A stretch of DNA of 64,000 nucleotides from NCBI RefSeq assembly GCF_040822115.1, contig NZ_CP162004.1:1240001-1304000 (forward strand), read 5' to 3'. The position numbers and the translations under genes are program-made. This DNA comes from Flavobacterium sp. WC2421. GTDB lineage: Bacteria; Bacteroidota; Bacteroidia; Flavobacteriales; Flavobacteriaceae. Positions 1 to 7,784 of this stretch are shown here, piece after piece; position 1 is the stretch's first letter, and every line of letters starts with the position of its first letter. The notes beneath the pieces are model-generated. The model did not search any database, had not been told where the DNA came from, and saw only the letters and a program-made list of their open reading frames with translations.

Positions 1-3000
1 ATGCGTCACAATCAAGAAGATGAAAATAGGGTGAATACCACTTTAATTTCTTTGGCCAGAAAACATGATGTGAAAATTGTAGCGACAAATAATACCTTTT
101 ATATTGATAAGGCCAATGCTAATGCGCACGATATTTTACTTTGTGTGCGAGATGGTGAAAAACAAACTACACCTATAGGTCGTGGTCGGGGTTATCGTTT
201 TGGGTTACCCAACCAAGAATACTATTTCAAGACCGGTGAGGAGATGAAAAAACTCTTTACCGACTTGCCAGAATCGATTTCGAATCTAACTGAAATTGTT
301 GATAAAATCGAAATTTACAATCTGGCACGGGAAGTTTTGCTGCCTAAGTTTGAAATCCCAGTAGAATTTAATGTTCCTGAAGATGCAGTAGATGGTGGAG
401 TTCGAGGGGAAAATGCGTATTTAAGACATCTTACTTACGAAGGAGCTAATAGACGATACCCAGAAATCACGGAAGAGGTAAGGGAGCGTTTGGATTTTGA
501 ATTATTAACTATTTCAAATTCAGGTTATCCAGGTTATTTCTTGATTGTACAAGATTTAATTGCCGAAGCGAGAAGAATGGGGGTTTCTGTAGGTCCTGGA
601 CGTGGATCTGCAGCGGGATCAGTGGTGGCGTATTGTTTAAAAATCACCAATATTGACCCTTTAAAATACAACCTGCTTTTTGAGCGTTTCTTGAATCCCG
701 ATCGTGTGTCATTACCCGATATTGATATCGATTTTGATGATGAAGGACGTAGCAGTGTGATGGATTATGTGATTCGAAAATACGGGTCAAAACAGGTAGC
801 GCAAATTATTACTTACGGAAAAATGGCAACCAAATCAGCGATACGTGATACGGCTCGTGTATTGGATTTGCCTTTGTTTGAAGCGGATAAAATTGCAAAA
901 CTAATTCCTGGGATGATGCCATCCAAATGGAATTTAGCACGATTCCTGAATGAGGATGAGGCGCTTATTAAAAAAGCGGTTCGCCCTGAAGAATATGATA
1001 AAATAAAAGAACTAATTGAGCTGGCTGGGGAAGATGGATTAGGTGGTGAGACGATTCAGCAAGCCAAAGTGTTAGAAGGAAATCTTAGAAATACAGGGAT
1101 TCACGCCTGTGGTGTAATTATTACGCCTAGTGATATTACCGATTTTGTGCCTGTAGCTACGGCCAAAGATTCCGATTTATATGTAACCCAATTTGACAAC
1201 TCCGTTGTTGAAACTGCTGGTTTGTTAAAGATGGACTTCTTGGGTTTGAAAACCCTGACCTTAATAAAAGACACGGTTAAACTAGTTAAATATAGAAGTA
1301 ATATCGATTTGAATCCGGACGAGTTTCCAATTGATGATTTGAAAACGTACGAGCTTTTTCAACGTGGAGAAACGGTAGGGATATTTCAATATGAGAGTCC
1401 TGGAATGCAGAAATACATGAAGGAATTGAAACCGACAGTTTTCCCCGATTTGATTGCCATGAATGCACTCTATCGTCCTGGACCAATTGCTTATATTCCA
1501 AGTTTTGTTAAAAGGAAAAATGGAGAAGAAGAGATTATTTATGATCTTGATGCTTGTGAGGAACTGTTGAAAGATACTTACGGGATTACAGTTTACCAAG
1601 AGCAGGTAATGCTTTTGTCTCAAAAATTAGCCGACTTCTCCAAGGGTGATGCTGACGTTTTACGTAAAGCAATGGGAAAAAAGCAAAAGGATGTATTGGA
1701 TAAAATGAAGCCTAAATTTATTAATCAGGCTGCAGCCAAAGGGCATGCCGAAGATAAATTAGAAAAAATATGGAAAGACTGGGAAGCCTTTGCGGAATAT
1801 GCCTTTAATAAATCACACTCCACTTGTTATGCATGGATTGCGTATCAAACGGCCTATTTAAAAGCGAATTATCCGGCTGAATACATGGCAGCAGTACTCT
1901 CGAATAACATGAGTGATATCAAGCAAGTTTCGTTTTTTATGGAGGAATGTAAACGTATGGGCTTAGAAGTTTTAGGTCCAGATGTCAATGAATCGTACTA
2001 TAAATTTACTGTAAATGACAATTATGCAGTTCGTTTTGGGATGGGAGCCATAAAAGGAGTGGGACAAGGAGCCGTGAATACTATTGTTGAAAATAGAAAA
2101 GACGGTCGATATAAATCGGTGTTTGATTTAACCAAACGTATTGATTTGCGTGCTGCCAATAAAAAGGCCTTAGAAAATCTGATACTGGCAGGCGGTTTTG
2201 ACTCTTTTGAAGGGACTTTACGCTCTCAATATTTTCATGATGATGGCGATGGAATTACTTTTTATGAAAAAGCCATTCGTTATGGTGCCAAGTTTCAAGA
2301 GAACGAAAACTCCTCACAGGTAAGTTTGTTTGGCGAAAGCAGTGATGTTCAAATTGATGAGCCTATTGTGCCGCCTTGTGAAGATTGGAGCACTATGGAA
2401 AAACTGGCTAAAGAAAAAGAAGTAGTTGGAATTTATATTTCGGGACATCCATTGGATGATTATAAATTTGAGATGAAATATTTTTGCAATGCTAAGTTAG
2501 AAGCGCTTAAAAACTTAGAACTTCATGTAGGTAAAAATTTGACCTTTGGAGGAATTATAAATAATGTGCAACATCGAGTTGCCAAAAACGGGAAAGGCTG
2601 GGGGATATTCAATTTGGAAGGATATGACGAAAGTTACGAGTTCAAGATTTTTGGAGAAGAATATTTAAAATTCAGGCATTTCTTCATTCAAAATAATTTT
2701 ACTTATATGAAAGTGTTAGTAAAAGAAGGCTGGGTAAATCAAGATACGGGTAAAAGGAGTGAGCCAAGAATTCAATTTATGTTGGTTCAATATTTACAAG
2801 ATGTATTGGATACGTTTGCTAAAAAATTGGTTGTTTTATTGAATATCACCGATTTACAAGCAGAGTTTATCCATAAATTAAGTCATCTTTTTCAGGAAAA
2901 TAAGGGAGACGGTCAAGTTTCTTTTGAAATTATGGAATTGGAAAAGATTAAAAAAATTGTAGAAACTGTTGCTGAACTGCCAGAAGGAGAAGATTTTGTA

Positions 3001-3183
3001 GAAGAAAACGAAGATGTTGAGGTGTCAGATGAAGTAGGAAATAAGGCGATTAGCGTTACTGAAGTGGAAGAAATTAAAGTTGTGACTAAGTTGACCATGC
3101 CTAGTAGAAGGCTTAAAATTAAGATTTCAAATGAATTGTTATTTGAATTAGAAAAATTACAAATTAATTTCAAGTTGAATTAG
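1..3183 (+). CDS. dnaE: DNA polymerase III subunit alpha (partial, N-terminus outside window)
   Basis: This is the replicative polymerase subunit that extends DNA at the fork. The visible 1060 residues begin inside the N-terminal PHP domain. The ATG at base 1 is therefore an internal Met and the true start lies upstream. The palm motif PDIDIDF is at residues 239-245, and a KMDFLGLKT motif downstream probably carries the third catalytic aspartate. Fingers motifs such as LYRPGP and TYGITVYQEQVM are intact. After the helix-hairpin-helix region comes an OB-fold segment (about 850-950) and an acidic tail. The family is normally well over 1100 residues, so only the first few hundred residues are missing. 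No frameshift is seen. The stop is at 3181-3183. Confidence 0.97.
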   Translation: MRHNQEDENRVNTTLISLARKHDVKIVATNNTFYIDKANANAHDILLCVRDGEKQTTPIGRGRGYRFGLPNQEYYFKTGEEMKKLFTDLPESISNLTEIVDKIEIYNLAREVLLPKFEIPVEFNVPEDAVDGGVRGENAYLRHLTYEGANRRYPEITEEVRERLDFELLTISNSGYPGYFLIVQDLIAEARRMGVSVGPGRGSAAGSVVAYCLKITNIDPLKYNLLFERFLNPDRVSLPDIDIDFDDEGRSSVMDYVIRKYGSKQVAQIITYGKMATKSAIRDTARVLDLPLFEADKIAKLIPGMMPSKWNLARFLNEDEALIKKAVRPEEYDKIKELIELAGEDGLGGETIQQAKVLEGNLRNTGIHACGVIITPSDITDFVPVATAKDSDLYVTQFDNSVVETAGLLKMDFLGLKTLTLIKDTVKLVKYRSNIDLNPDEFPIDDLKTYELFQRGETVGIFQYESPGMQKYMKELKPTVFPDLIAMNALYRPGPIAYIPSFVKRKNGEEEIIYDLDACEELLKDTYGITVYQEQVMLLSQKLADFSKGDADVLRKAMGKKQKDVLDKMKPKFINQAAAKGHAEDKLEKIWKDWEAFAEYAFNKSHSTCYAWIAYQTAYLKANYPAEYMAAVLSNNMSDIKQVSFFMEECKRMGLEVLGPDVNESYYKFTVNDNYAVRFGMGAIKGVGQGAVNTIVENRKDGRYKSVFDLTKRIDLRAANKKALENLILAGGFDSFEGTLRSQYFHDDGDGITFYEKAIRYGAKFQENENSSQVSLFGESSDVQIDEPIVPPCEDWSTMEKLAKEKEVVGIYISGHPLDDYKFEMKYFCNAKLEALKNLELHVGKNLTFGGIINNVQHRVAKNGKGWGIFNLEGYDESYEFKIFGEEYLKFRHFFIQNNFTYMKVLVKEGWVNQDTGKRSEPRIQFMLVQYLQDVLDTFAKKLVVLLNITDLQAEFIHKLSHLFQENKGDGQVSFEIMELEKIKKIVETVAELPEGEDFVEENEDVEVSDEVGNKAISVTEVEEIKVVTKLTMPSRRLKIKISNELLFELEKLQINFKLN

Positions 3184-3324
3184 TAACTTAATAAATAAGG
3201 ATTTTTTTTAACGGTTAAATTTTTGGTTTTTTAATGTTTTAATATGTTAAATCGTACTCAAATAGGGATTAATTTATCTAATAACTTGGGGTATTTGTAT
3301 TAATAGTTTATGTTTTAAAATGAC

Positions 3325-3367
3325 TTTAATTTACTACAAATTTAATTTAAATTTGTAGTAAATTAAA
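3325..3367. promoter_or_regulatory. 43-bp perfect palindrome overlapping a promoter
   Basis: Two 21-nt arms (3325-3345 and 3347-3367) are exact reverse complements around a single central base. The right arm contains TAAATTTG (3348-3355), a match to the Bacteroidota -7 element. TTTA at 3325-3328, 19 nt upstream, is one base from the -33 element TTTG. The palindrome ends 10 bp before the ATG at 3378. It could be an operator on the promoter of the outer membrane protein gene, or a long hairpin in its leader. By symmetry the same -7 element also faces the other way. Confidence 0.7.
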
Positions 3368-3377
3368 TATAGAAAAC

Positions 3378-4265
3378 ATGAAAAAGAACCTATTTTTATT
3401 AGGATTTATAGCTTTTACAATGTCTGTTTTTGGTCAAACTGAAAAGAAGGAAAGTTGGTATTTTAAATTAGGAGGATCGTATTTTGTACAAGCCGCTGCG
3501 ACTGAGTTTCCAAGTGTTAACGGTAGAGAACCATTAAAACAAGTGTATGAAAATGGAGTGCTCGTTTCGAAAGAAAGTATAACAGGATCGTTTGGAGAAG
3601 GATTTAGAACTGGTTTGTCAATTGGATACCGTTTTACGGATCGTTTAGGTGCTGAAATGGGGGTTAATTATTATGCGAGCAATAGTAAAACTATGGTGGA
3701 GACCATTTCTCAGGATGTAACGGTTTTGCAAGCTAAAGGTCAGGTAAAAGCACTAGATTTAGCTCCTGCATTAGTATTGTATTTAGGTAAAGTAAAAGGA
3801 TTTGAACCGTATACAAAAGTGGGGGTAATTGTGCCAGTTAATGGTAAACTAGATATTAAAACCAATGCAATATCTAATGGAGCTGTGATTTATCGTGAAG
3901 ATGTAATTAAGCCAAATCCGACCGTAGGGTTCCTTGCTGCATTGGGGACTTCCTATAAAATTTCCGGAAAACTAGCCGCTTTTGGAGAAATTGAATACCG
4001 TAATTTTACAGTTCATGGTAAAGATAAGGAAGTAACAGCCTATACTTATAATGGTACGGACCGTTTGACTTTGTCAGAGGGGCATCCGCTATATGTAACT
4101 ACTGCTGAGCGATATACTAATTATTCGGATCATTTAGATCGTAACTCAAACAATCAAGAGACTAACGCATCTGGTTTTGATAGTTCGAAGCCAACAGATG
4201 ATTTAAGTTCTTATATTAGTATTAGTGGTGTTGGTTTAACTTTAGGGTTAAGATATAGTCTATAA
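3378..4265 (+). CDS. outer membrane beta-barrel protein
   Basis: This 295-residue protein has a Sec signal peptide (about residues 1-19, cleavage before the Gln of VFGQ). Alternating, aromatic-rich strands follow, with turns typical of small outer membrane barrels. The terminal SYISISGVGLTLGLRYSL-type strand ends in Leu. It resembles the porin/OmpW-like fold in general form, but I cannot name a substrate. A long loop around residues 215-275 is rich in Asp, Asn, Ser and Thr. It is a single-gene unit between dnaE and trxA. The palindrome just upstream suggests tight control of transcription. Family assignment is general; membrane location is fairly secure. Confidence 0.85.
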   Translation: MKKNLFLLGFIAFTMSVFGQTEKKESWYFKLGGSYFVQAAATEFPSVNGREPLKQVYENGVLVSKESITGSFGEGFRTGLSIGYRFTDRLGAEMGVNYYASNSKTMVETISQDVTVLQAKGQVKALDLAPALVLYLGKVKGFEPYTKVGVIVPVNGKLDIKTNAISNGAVIYREDVIKPNPTVGFLAALGTSYKISGKLAAFGEIEYRNFTVHGKDKEVTAYTYNGTDRLTLSEGHPLYVTTAERYTNYSDHLDRNSNNQETNASGFDSSKPTDDLSSYISISGVGLTLGLRYSL

Positions 4266-4312
4266 GCAGTGAGTTGATTTTATAAAAAGGAGTGGTAGGT
4301 TATCTCTTTTTT

Positions 4313-4407
4313 AGCCCTGATGGTAGCGGCATCCTTTTATGGACTGTTTTGACGAGGGACGAGGCAATCAGGTCATAAAAGATATAGCGGACAGCAGGAA
4401 TAGCTTC
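4313..4407 (+). repeat. structured flavobacterial repeat, copy A
   Basis: This is one of three related elements in the window (see 44403-44477 and 48955-49024). It reads AGCCCTGAT, then GTAGCGGCATC, then a hairpin whose base pairs CTTTTATG (4334-4341) with CATAAAAG (4374-4381), then GATATAGCGGACAGCAGGAA and TAGCTTC. The flanking AGCGG / AGCGGA-AGC blocks recur in the other copies, while the stem sequence differs and stays paired. It recalls structured RNAs reported from Flavobacteria such as Flavo-1, but I cannot confirm that family. It lies in a 344-nt gap without a gene. Confidence 0.6.
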
Positions 4408-4531
4408 ATAAAAACAAGAAAACAATTCATTTGCAGGTTTTTTAAGATTAAAGATTTCACAATAAATCTAAGATTTAGGAGGTATAACGAATTACAATGC
4501 TTTTATAATCAAAACTAATTTACGAATAGTG

Positions 4532-4559
4532 TTTGGTTTGTTTTTAATTTCTAAATTTG
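4532..4559 (+). promoter_or_regulatory. putative trxA promoter
   Basis: TTTG at 4532-4535 is followed after 16 nt by TAAATTTG at 4552-4559, a good -7 match to the Bacteroidota consensus TAnnTTTG. The spacer is shorter than the usual 19 nt. The trxA ATG lies 50 nt downstream, after two AACTTTA heptamers (4584-4597). Confidence 0.5.
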
Positions 4560-4609
4560 TACTCTAGTTTTGAAATCGATTAAAACTTTAAACTTTAAAT
4601 AAAGATAAT

Positions 4610-4927
4610 ATGGCTTTAGCAATAACAGACGCTACTTTTGAAGAAGTAGTTTTGAAATCAGACAAACCAGTGATGGTGGATTTTTGGGCAGCATGGTGCG
4701 GACCTTGTAGAATGGTTGGACCAATCATTGACGAATTGAGTACTGAATACGACGGGAAAGTGGTAATTGGGAAAGTTGATGTTGACGCAAACCAAGAATT
4801 TGCTGCAAAATACGGAGTGAGAAACATCCCAACAGTTTTGGTTTTTCATAACGGAGAAGTAGTAGGAAAGCAAGTAGGAGTAGCTCCTAAGCAAACTTAC
4901 GCAGATAGTTTGGACGCTTTGTTGTAA
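4610..4927 (+). CDS. trxA: thioredoxin
   Basis: This is the cytoplasmic thiol-disulfide reductant that passes electrons from thioredoxin reductase to ribonucleotide reductase, peroxiredoxins and others. At 105 residues it has the classical length. The redox motif WCGPC spans residues 29-33, with Cys30 and Cys33. Asp24 is the buried acid in VDFWAAWCGPC, and cis-Pro74 is in RNIPT. No signal peptide or membrane segment is present, so it is the cytoplasmic form. It is monocistronic, with its own promoter and a terminator at 4974-5004. Confidence 0.97.
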   Translation: MALAITDATFEEVVLKSDKPVMVDFWAAWCGPCRMVGPIIDELSTEYDGKVVIGKVDVDANQEFAAKYGVRNIPTVLVFHNGEVVGKQVGVAPKQTYADSLDALL

Positions 4928-4973
4928 TCGGTAGATTATGATTTATTATAGAATTTTTAAATAAATTCAGATT

Positions 4974-5004
4974 AAAGGTTTGGCGCAAGTCAAGCCTTTT
5001 TTTT
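4974..5004 (+). terminator. intrinsic terminator after trxA
   Basis: AAAGGTTTG (4974-4982) pairs with CAAGCCTTT (4991-4999) through one G-U pair, with an 8-nt loop. A run of T continues to 5004. Confidence 0.8.
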
Positions 5005-5110
5005 GTATCCGATAAATATGTTTTGAGCCTCTGTGGTTCTATTTATTGTGCGTTTGCGTTTTGTAATCTTTTAATTTTTAATTCATTCAATCTTTTAATA
5101 ACTTTGGAAT

Positions 5111-6037
5111 ATGAAGATCGAATCGCAAATAGAGAAAATTTCCAGTTTTCAACATCTAGAATTGTTGGCAAACCAAGTGGTCGAAGGATTTATATCGGGC
5201 ATGCATAAAAGTCCGTTTCATGGTTTTTCGGCTGAATTTGCAGAACACAAGGTGTATAATGTGGGCGAGAGCACCAAACACATTGACTGGAAGTTGTTTG
5301 CCAAAACGGATCGATTGTATACAAAACGGTTTGAAGAAGAAACTAATTTGCGTTGTCATATTATTATTGATAACTCTTCGTCCATGCATTATCCCAAATT
5401 AAAAGCAGATCAAAATTTCTACGAAAATAAGGTGGGCTTTTCTGTTTTGGCCTCAGCGGTCTTAATGAATCTTTTAAAGAAGCAAAGAGACGCGGTGGGC
5501 TTGAGTGTGTTTTCGGATAGTTATGAGTACTATGCTCCCGAAAAAGGGAGTGATCGTCACCATAGAATGATTTTGAATACATTGGAGAATTTGTTGGTTA
5601 CCCCTACAATTAAAAAAAGTACGGATACGGTTACTTTTTTACATCAAATAGCGGAGAAAATGCATCGCCGTTCGATGATTATTCTATTTACGGATATGTT
5701 TCAAATGGGTGAGGAAGAAGTGTTGTTAAATGCTTTGCAACATTTGAAGCATAATAAACACAAAGTAGTCTTGTTTCATGTGGTGGATAATAAAACCGAA
5801 TTGAATTTTGACTTTGACAATGGACCAAGAAAGTTTATTGATGTAGAGACTGGGGAAGAAATTTCGGTTTTTGCCGATAATGTGAAGCAGGAATATGAAA
5901 AACAGATGCAATCGTACTTTAAAAAACTAGCGTTAACTTGTGCTCAAAATAGAATTAAATACGTTCCTGTAAGTGTAAGTGACGATTTTGAAAAAATACT
6001 AATGACATACTTGGCTGAGAAACAAAACTTTGGATAA
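5111..6037 (+). CDS. DUF58 domain-containing protein (vWA-like fold)
   Basis: This 308-residue cytoplasmic protein belongs to the DUF58 family. Its members often accompany MoxR-type AAA ATPases and are thought to act in envelope or complex assembly. The family signature is plain: a GEST.HIDWKLFAKTDRLYTKRFEEE-type stretch at about residues 52-77. A von Willebrand A-like strand follows with a DxSxS metal site (Asp87, Ser89, Ser91). Unlike the common cassette, no MoxR or BatA gene is adjacent here, so its partner is elsewhere or absent. The start at 5111 opens directly on family sequence. Biochemical function is not known. Confidence 0.9.
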   Translation: MKIESQIEKISSFQHLELLANQVVEGFISGMHKSPFHGFSAEFAEHKVYNVGESTKHIDWKLFAKTDRLYTKRFEEETNLRCHIIIDNSSSMHYPKLKADQNFYENKVGFSVLASAVLMNLLKKQRDAVGLSVFSDSYEYYAPEKGSDRHHRMILNTLENLLVTPTIKKSTDTVTFLHQIAEKMHRRSMIILFTDMFQMGEEEVLLNALQHLKHNKHKVVLFHVVDNKTELNFDFDNGPRKFIDVETGEEISVFADNVKQEYEKQMQSYFKKLALTCAQNRIKYVPVSVSDDFEKILMTYLAEKQNFG

Positions 6038-6073
6038 TACTTCGAAAAAAAAGCTATTTTTTAAGTAAAAACG

Positions 6074-6104
6074 TTTGTGTAACTCGAAATCTATTGTATC
6101 TTTG
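6074..6104 (+). promoter_or_regulatory. promoter of tRNA-Asp copy 1
   Basis: TTTG (6074-6077), exactly 19 nt, then TATCTTTG (6097-6104): a full match to the Bacteroidota vegetative promoter. It sits 19 nt before the tRNA. Confidence 0.8.
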
Positions 6105-6122
6105 CCACCGCAATACGCAGCT

Positions 6123-6196
6123 GGTCTGGTAGTTCAGTTGGTTAGAATACCTGCCTGTCACGCAGGGGGTCGCGGGTTCGAGTCCCGTCCAGACCG
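6123..6196 (+). tRNA. tRNA-Asp (GTC), copy 1
   Basis: The acceptor arm GGTCTGG (6123-6129) pairs with CCAGACC (6189-6195), and the discriminator is G6196. The anticodon stem CCTGC/GCAGG encloses loop CTGTCAC with anticodon GTC at 6157-6159. The T arm GCGGG-TTCGAGT-CCCGT is intact. CCA is not encoded. It is identical to the copy at 6552-6625. Confidence 0.97.
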
Positions 6197-6208
6197 CATA
6201 TTGGGGAG

Positions 6209-6235
6209 AGCCTTTCTTAACGGAAAGGCTTTTTT
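6209..6235 (+). terminator. terminator after tRNA-Asp copy 1
   Basis: AGCCTTTC (6209-6216) pairs with GAAAGGCT (6223-6230) around a 6-nt loop and is followed by T residues. Confidence 0.8.
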
Positions 6236-6271
6236 GCCCCTAAAAGGTTTTTAAGATTAGTTGTGTTGTTT

Positions 6272-6295
6272 GGTCGAGTTGGTAGCAACGAGACC
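6272..6295 (+). other. hairpin with tandem G-A mismatch, copy 1
   Basis: GGTC-GA-GTTG, loop GTAG, CAAC-GA-GACC forms a symmetric stem. GTTG/CAAC and GGTC/GACC flank a GA/GA step that could form sheared pairs. An identical hairpin is at 6701-6724. Function is unknown. Confidence 0.45.
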
Positions 6296-6317
6296 GGGTT
6301 TAGTAGTTAGACCAATG

Positions 6318-6350
6318 AAAAGCTTTCCCGTTTCTCGGGATGGCTTTTTT
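6318..6350 (+). terminator. second terminator-like hairpin, copy 1
   Basis: AAAAGC (6318-6323) pairs with GCTTTT (6343-6348) and CCCG (6327-6330) with CGGG (6336-6339), separated by a 3x3 internal loop. A T run ends the element. Confidence 0.65.
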
Positions 6351-6502
6351 GATTTAAGGGCATTTTTAATTAACAGCTATTGGATAGGAATCCAATTTAA
6401 AGCTTGTTTTTGAAGTAATTTTACTTTTATTTGGTTTTAAAACAATAGTAATCAGAAGGTTGTGTTTTTTCTTTATTATTTTATTTAAAAAAGGCATAAA
6501 CT

Positions 6503-6533
6503 ATTGTATTATTCGAGTTCTATTGTATCTTTG
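6503..6533 (+). promoter_or_regulatory. promoter of tRNA-Asp copy 2
   Basis: ATTG (6503-6506; one base off TTTG), 19 nt, then TATCTTTG (6526-6533). It has the same geometry as the promoter of copy 1. Confidence 0.7.
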
Positions 6534-6551
6534 CAACCGCAATAATGAGTG

Positions 6552-6625
6552 GGTCTGGTAGTTCAGTTGGTTAGAATACCTGCCTGTCACGCAGGGGGTC
6601 GCGGGTTCGAGTCCCGTCCAGACCG
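6552..6625 (+). tRNA. tRNA-Asp (GTC), copy 2
   Basis: This is an exact duplicate of the tRNA at 6123-6196. Acceptor GGTCTGG (6552-6558) pairs with CCAGACC (6618-6624), the discriminator is G6625 and the anticodon GTC is at 6586-6588. CCA is not encoded. Confidence 0.97.
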
Positions 6626-6637
6626 CATATTGGGGAG

Positions 6638-6664
6638 AGCCTTTCTTAACGGAAAGGCTTTTTT
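6638..6664 (+). terminator. terminator after tRNA-Asp copy 2
   Basis: Same hairpin as 6209-6235: AGCCTTTC / GAAAGGCT followed by T residues. Confidence 0.8.
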
Positions 6665-6746
6665 GCCCCTAAAAGGTTTTTAAGATTAGTTGTGTTGTTT
6701 GGTCGAGTTGGTAGCAACGAGACCGGGTTTAGTAGTTAGACCAATG

Positions 6747-6779
6747 AAAAGCTTTCCCGTTTCTCGGGATGGCTTTTTT
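6747..6779 (+). terminator. second terminator-like hairpin, copy 2
   Basis: Identical to 6318-6350: a CCCG/CGGG inner stem and an AAAAGC/GCTTTT outer stem, then a T run. It lies just downstream of the stop of the opposing DUF456 gene. Confidence 0.65.
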
Positions 6780-6800
6780 GATTTTAAACTGTTTTGGAAA

Positions 6801-7301
6801 TTAAAACAAGGCCGATTTGTATTGCCAAACAATCGAAATAAACAATCCCAAATAAAGGATTGCAACTAAAAACTGCATAAAACTAGAAACCAGAAAACCT
6901 ATCAATGATCCTGTCGCAGCTTTTAGTGCGCGCGTATGGTTTTTTGAATCATATAGTAATTCGCCAAGGAAGGCTCCAAGAAAAGCACCTATTATAAACC
7001 CAAAAGGGATTGGAATAAGGAGTCCGATAAATAAGCCAATATTTGTTCCCCAAATTCCATAAGAACTTCCCCCGAATTTTTTAGCGCCTTTGGCAGGAAT
7101 GAAATAATCTAAAACAGAAAGAAGGAGTGTAATTAGTAATGTAATTCCCAAAACCCAGTAATTTACGGGAATAGTATTTGTAAAATAAAGTAATAATAAG
7201 CCAAACCAACTTACACTTAATCCAGGAATTACAGGCATAAAACTGCCAAAAACACCTATAATCATGCAAATAAAACCAATGATTAAAAGTAGTATGTCCA
7301 T
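6801..7301 (-). CDS. DUF456 domain-containing membrane protein
   Basis: This 166-residue inner membrane protein is made almost entirely of hydrophobic segments, roughly five. The glycine-rich turns (IPGLSVSWFGLLLLY, GAFLGAFLGELLYD) are typical of DUF456. The YDYFIPAKGAKKFGGSSYG-type loop is the best conserved part. Function in the family is unknown. It is transcribed away from the tRNA repeats' neighbour at 7359, with which it shares a short divergent intergenic region. Its stop is 17 bp past the end of the second tRNA repeat. Confidence 0.85.
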   Translation of the reverse strand: MDILLLIIGFICMIIGVFGSFMPVIPGLSVSWFGLLLLYFTNTIPVNYWVLGITLLITLLLSVLDYFIPAKGAKKFGGSSYGIWGTNIGLFIGLLIPIPFGFIIGAFLGAFLGELLYDSKNHTRALKAATGSLIGFLVSSFMQFLVAILYLGLFISIVWQYKSALF

Positions 7302-7358
7302 AATTTAATTTTTTAGTAATTTTGCATTAATATAATAGCTTTTAATTTAGAAACGAAT

Positions 7359-7739
7359 ATGAGAAAAATTAAATTAATAATAGGGTTAATGTTGTTTTTC
7401 AATATTTTTTCAGGAACGCTTTATGCTCAAACGAAAGCCATTAATACCGAAGATAGCTTGTTGAAAGATTCTATTTATATTGCGAATAAAAAGAAAGTTT
7501 CTAATTTTTCATTGAAACAATTTGATCAACTTTTTTTTGAATTTTCTAGTAAAAAAGGAATGCCTGATTTCATATTAACAAAGAAAGAGTTTTATAATTA
7601 TACCATTCAAATTGGAGCATTCTCCGATAGATTGGCAGTTTTATATCCAGCGGAAAAAGAAGCTGCTGAGGCAAGTAAAAGGAAATGGTTCGCCGAAAGC
7701 TATCAAGATTATTTGCTTTCGAAAGCATCACATAAATAA
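7359..7739 (+). CDS. secreted protein of unknown function
   Basis: The 126-residue product opens with a clear Sec signal peptide (about residues 1-24, ending LYAQ). A short soluble domain rich in Lys and aromatic residues follows. I recognise no motif. It starts a likely three-gene operon with the lipoprotein and the DUF4184 gene; the gaps are only a few bases. Location is probably periplasmic. Confidence 0.75.
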   Translation: MRKIKLIIGLMLFFNIFSGTLYAQTKAINTEDSLLKDSIYIANKKKVSNFSLKQFDQLFFEFSSKKGMPDFILTKKEFYNYTIQIGAFSDRLAVLYPAEKEAAEASKRKWFAESYQDYLLSKASHK

Positions 7740-7784
7740 TAATTGTATTTTTATAAAATATTAGCCCAATTCAAAACCAAAACA

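Larger units (their letters stand above)
6123..6355 (+). repeat. direct repeat unit 1 carrying tRNA-Asp
   Basis: 233 bp are identical to 6552-6784, at a pitch of 429 bp. The unit contains the tRNA, a terminator, a spacer with a hairpin, and a second terminator. The sequences diverge right after the last shared GATTT. Upstream of the tRNA only the promoter core is similar. Confidence 0.9.
6552..6784 (+). repeat. direct repeat unit 2 carrying tRNA-Asp
   Basis: This is the second 233-bp copy, with no difference from unit 1 seen by eye. Perfect identity in non-tRNA spacer suggests recent duplication or ongoing gene conversion. Its terminators fall at 6638-6664 and 6747-6779. Confidence 0.9.

Noticed and set aside
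1..3. ATG at base 1 as the start of dnaE
   Set aside because: Residues before it are missing from the PHP domain; it is an internal Met exposed by the window edge.
5099..5106. TAACTTTG, a -7 promoter match just before the DUF58 ATG
   Set aside because: A transcript starting about 7 nt later would begin at or after the ATG, and no TTTG lies at the right distance upstream.
5023..5208. Open frame of 61 codons before the DUF58 gene
   Set aside because: It runs into the DUF58 gene in another frame, has no family sequence, and overlaps the trxA terminator region. Treated as noise.
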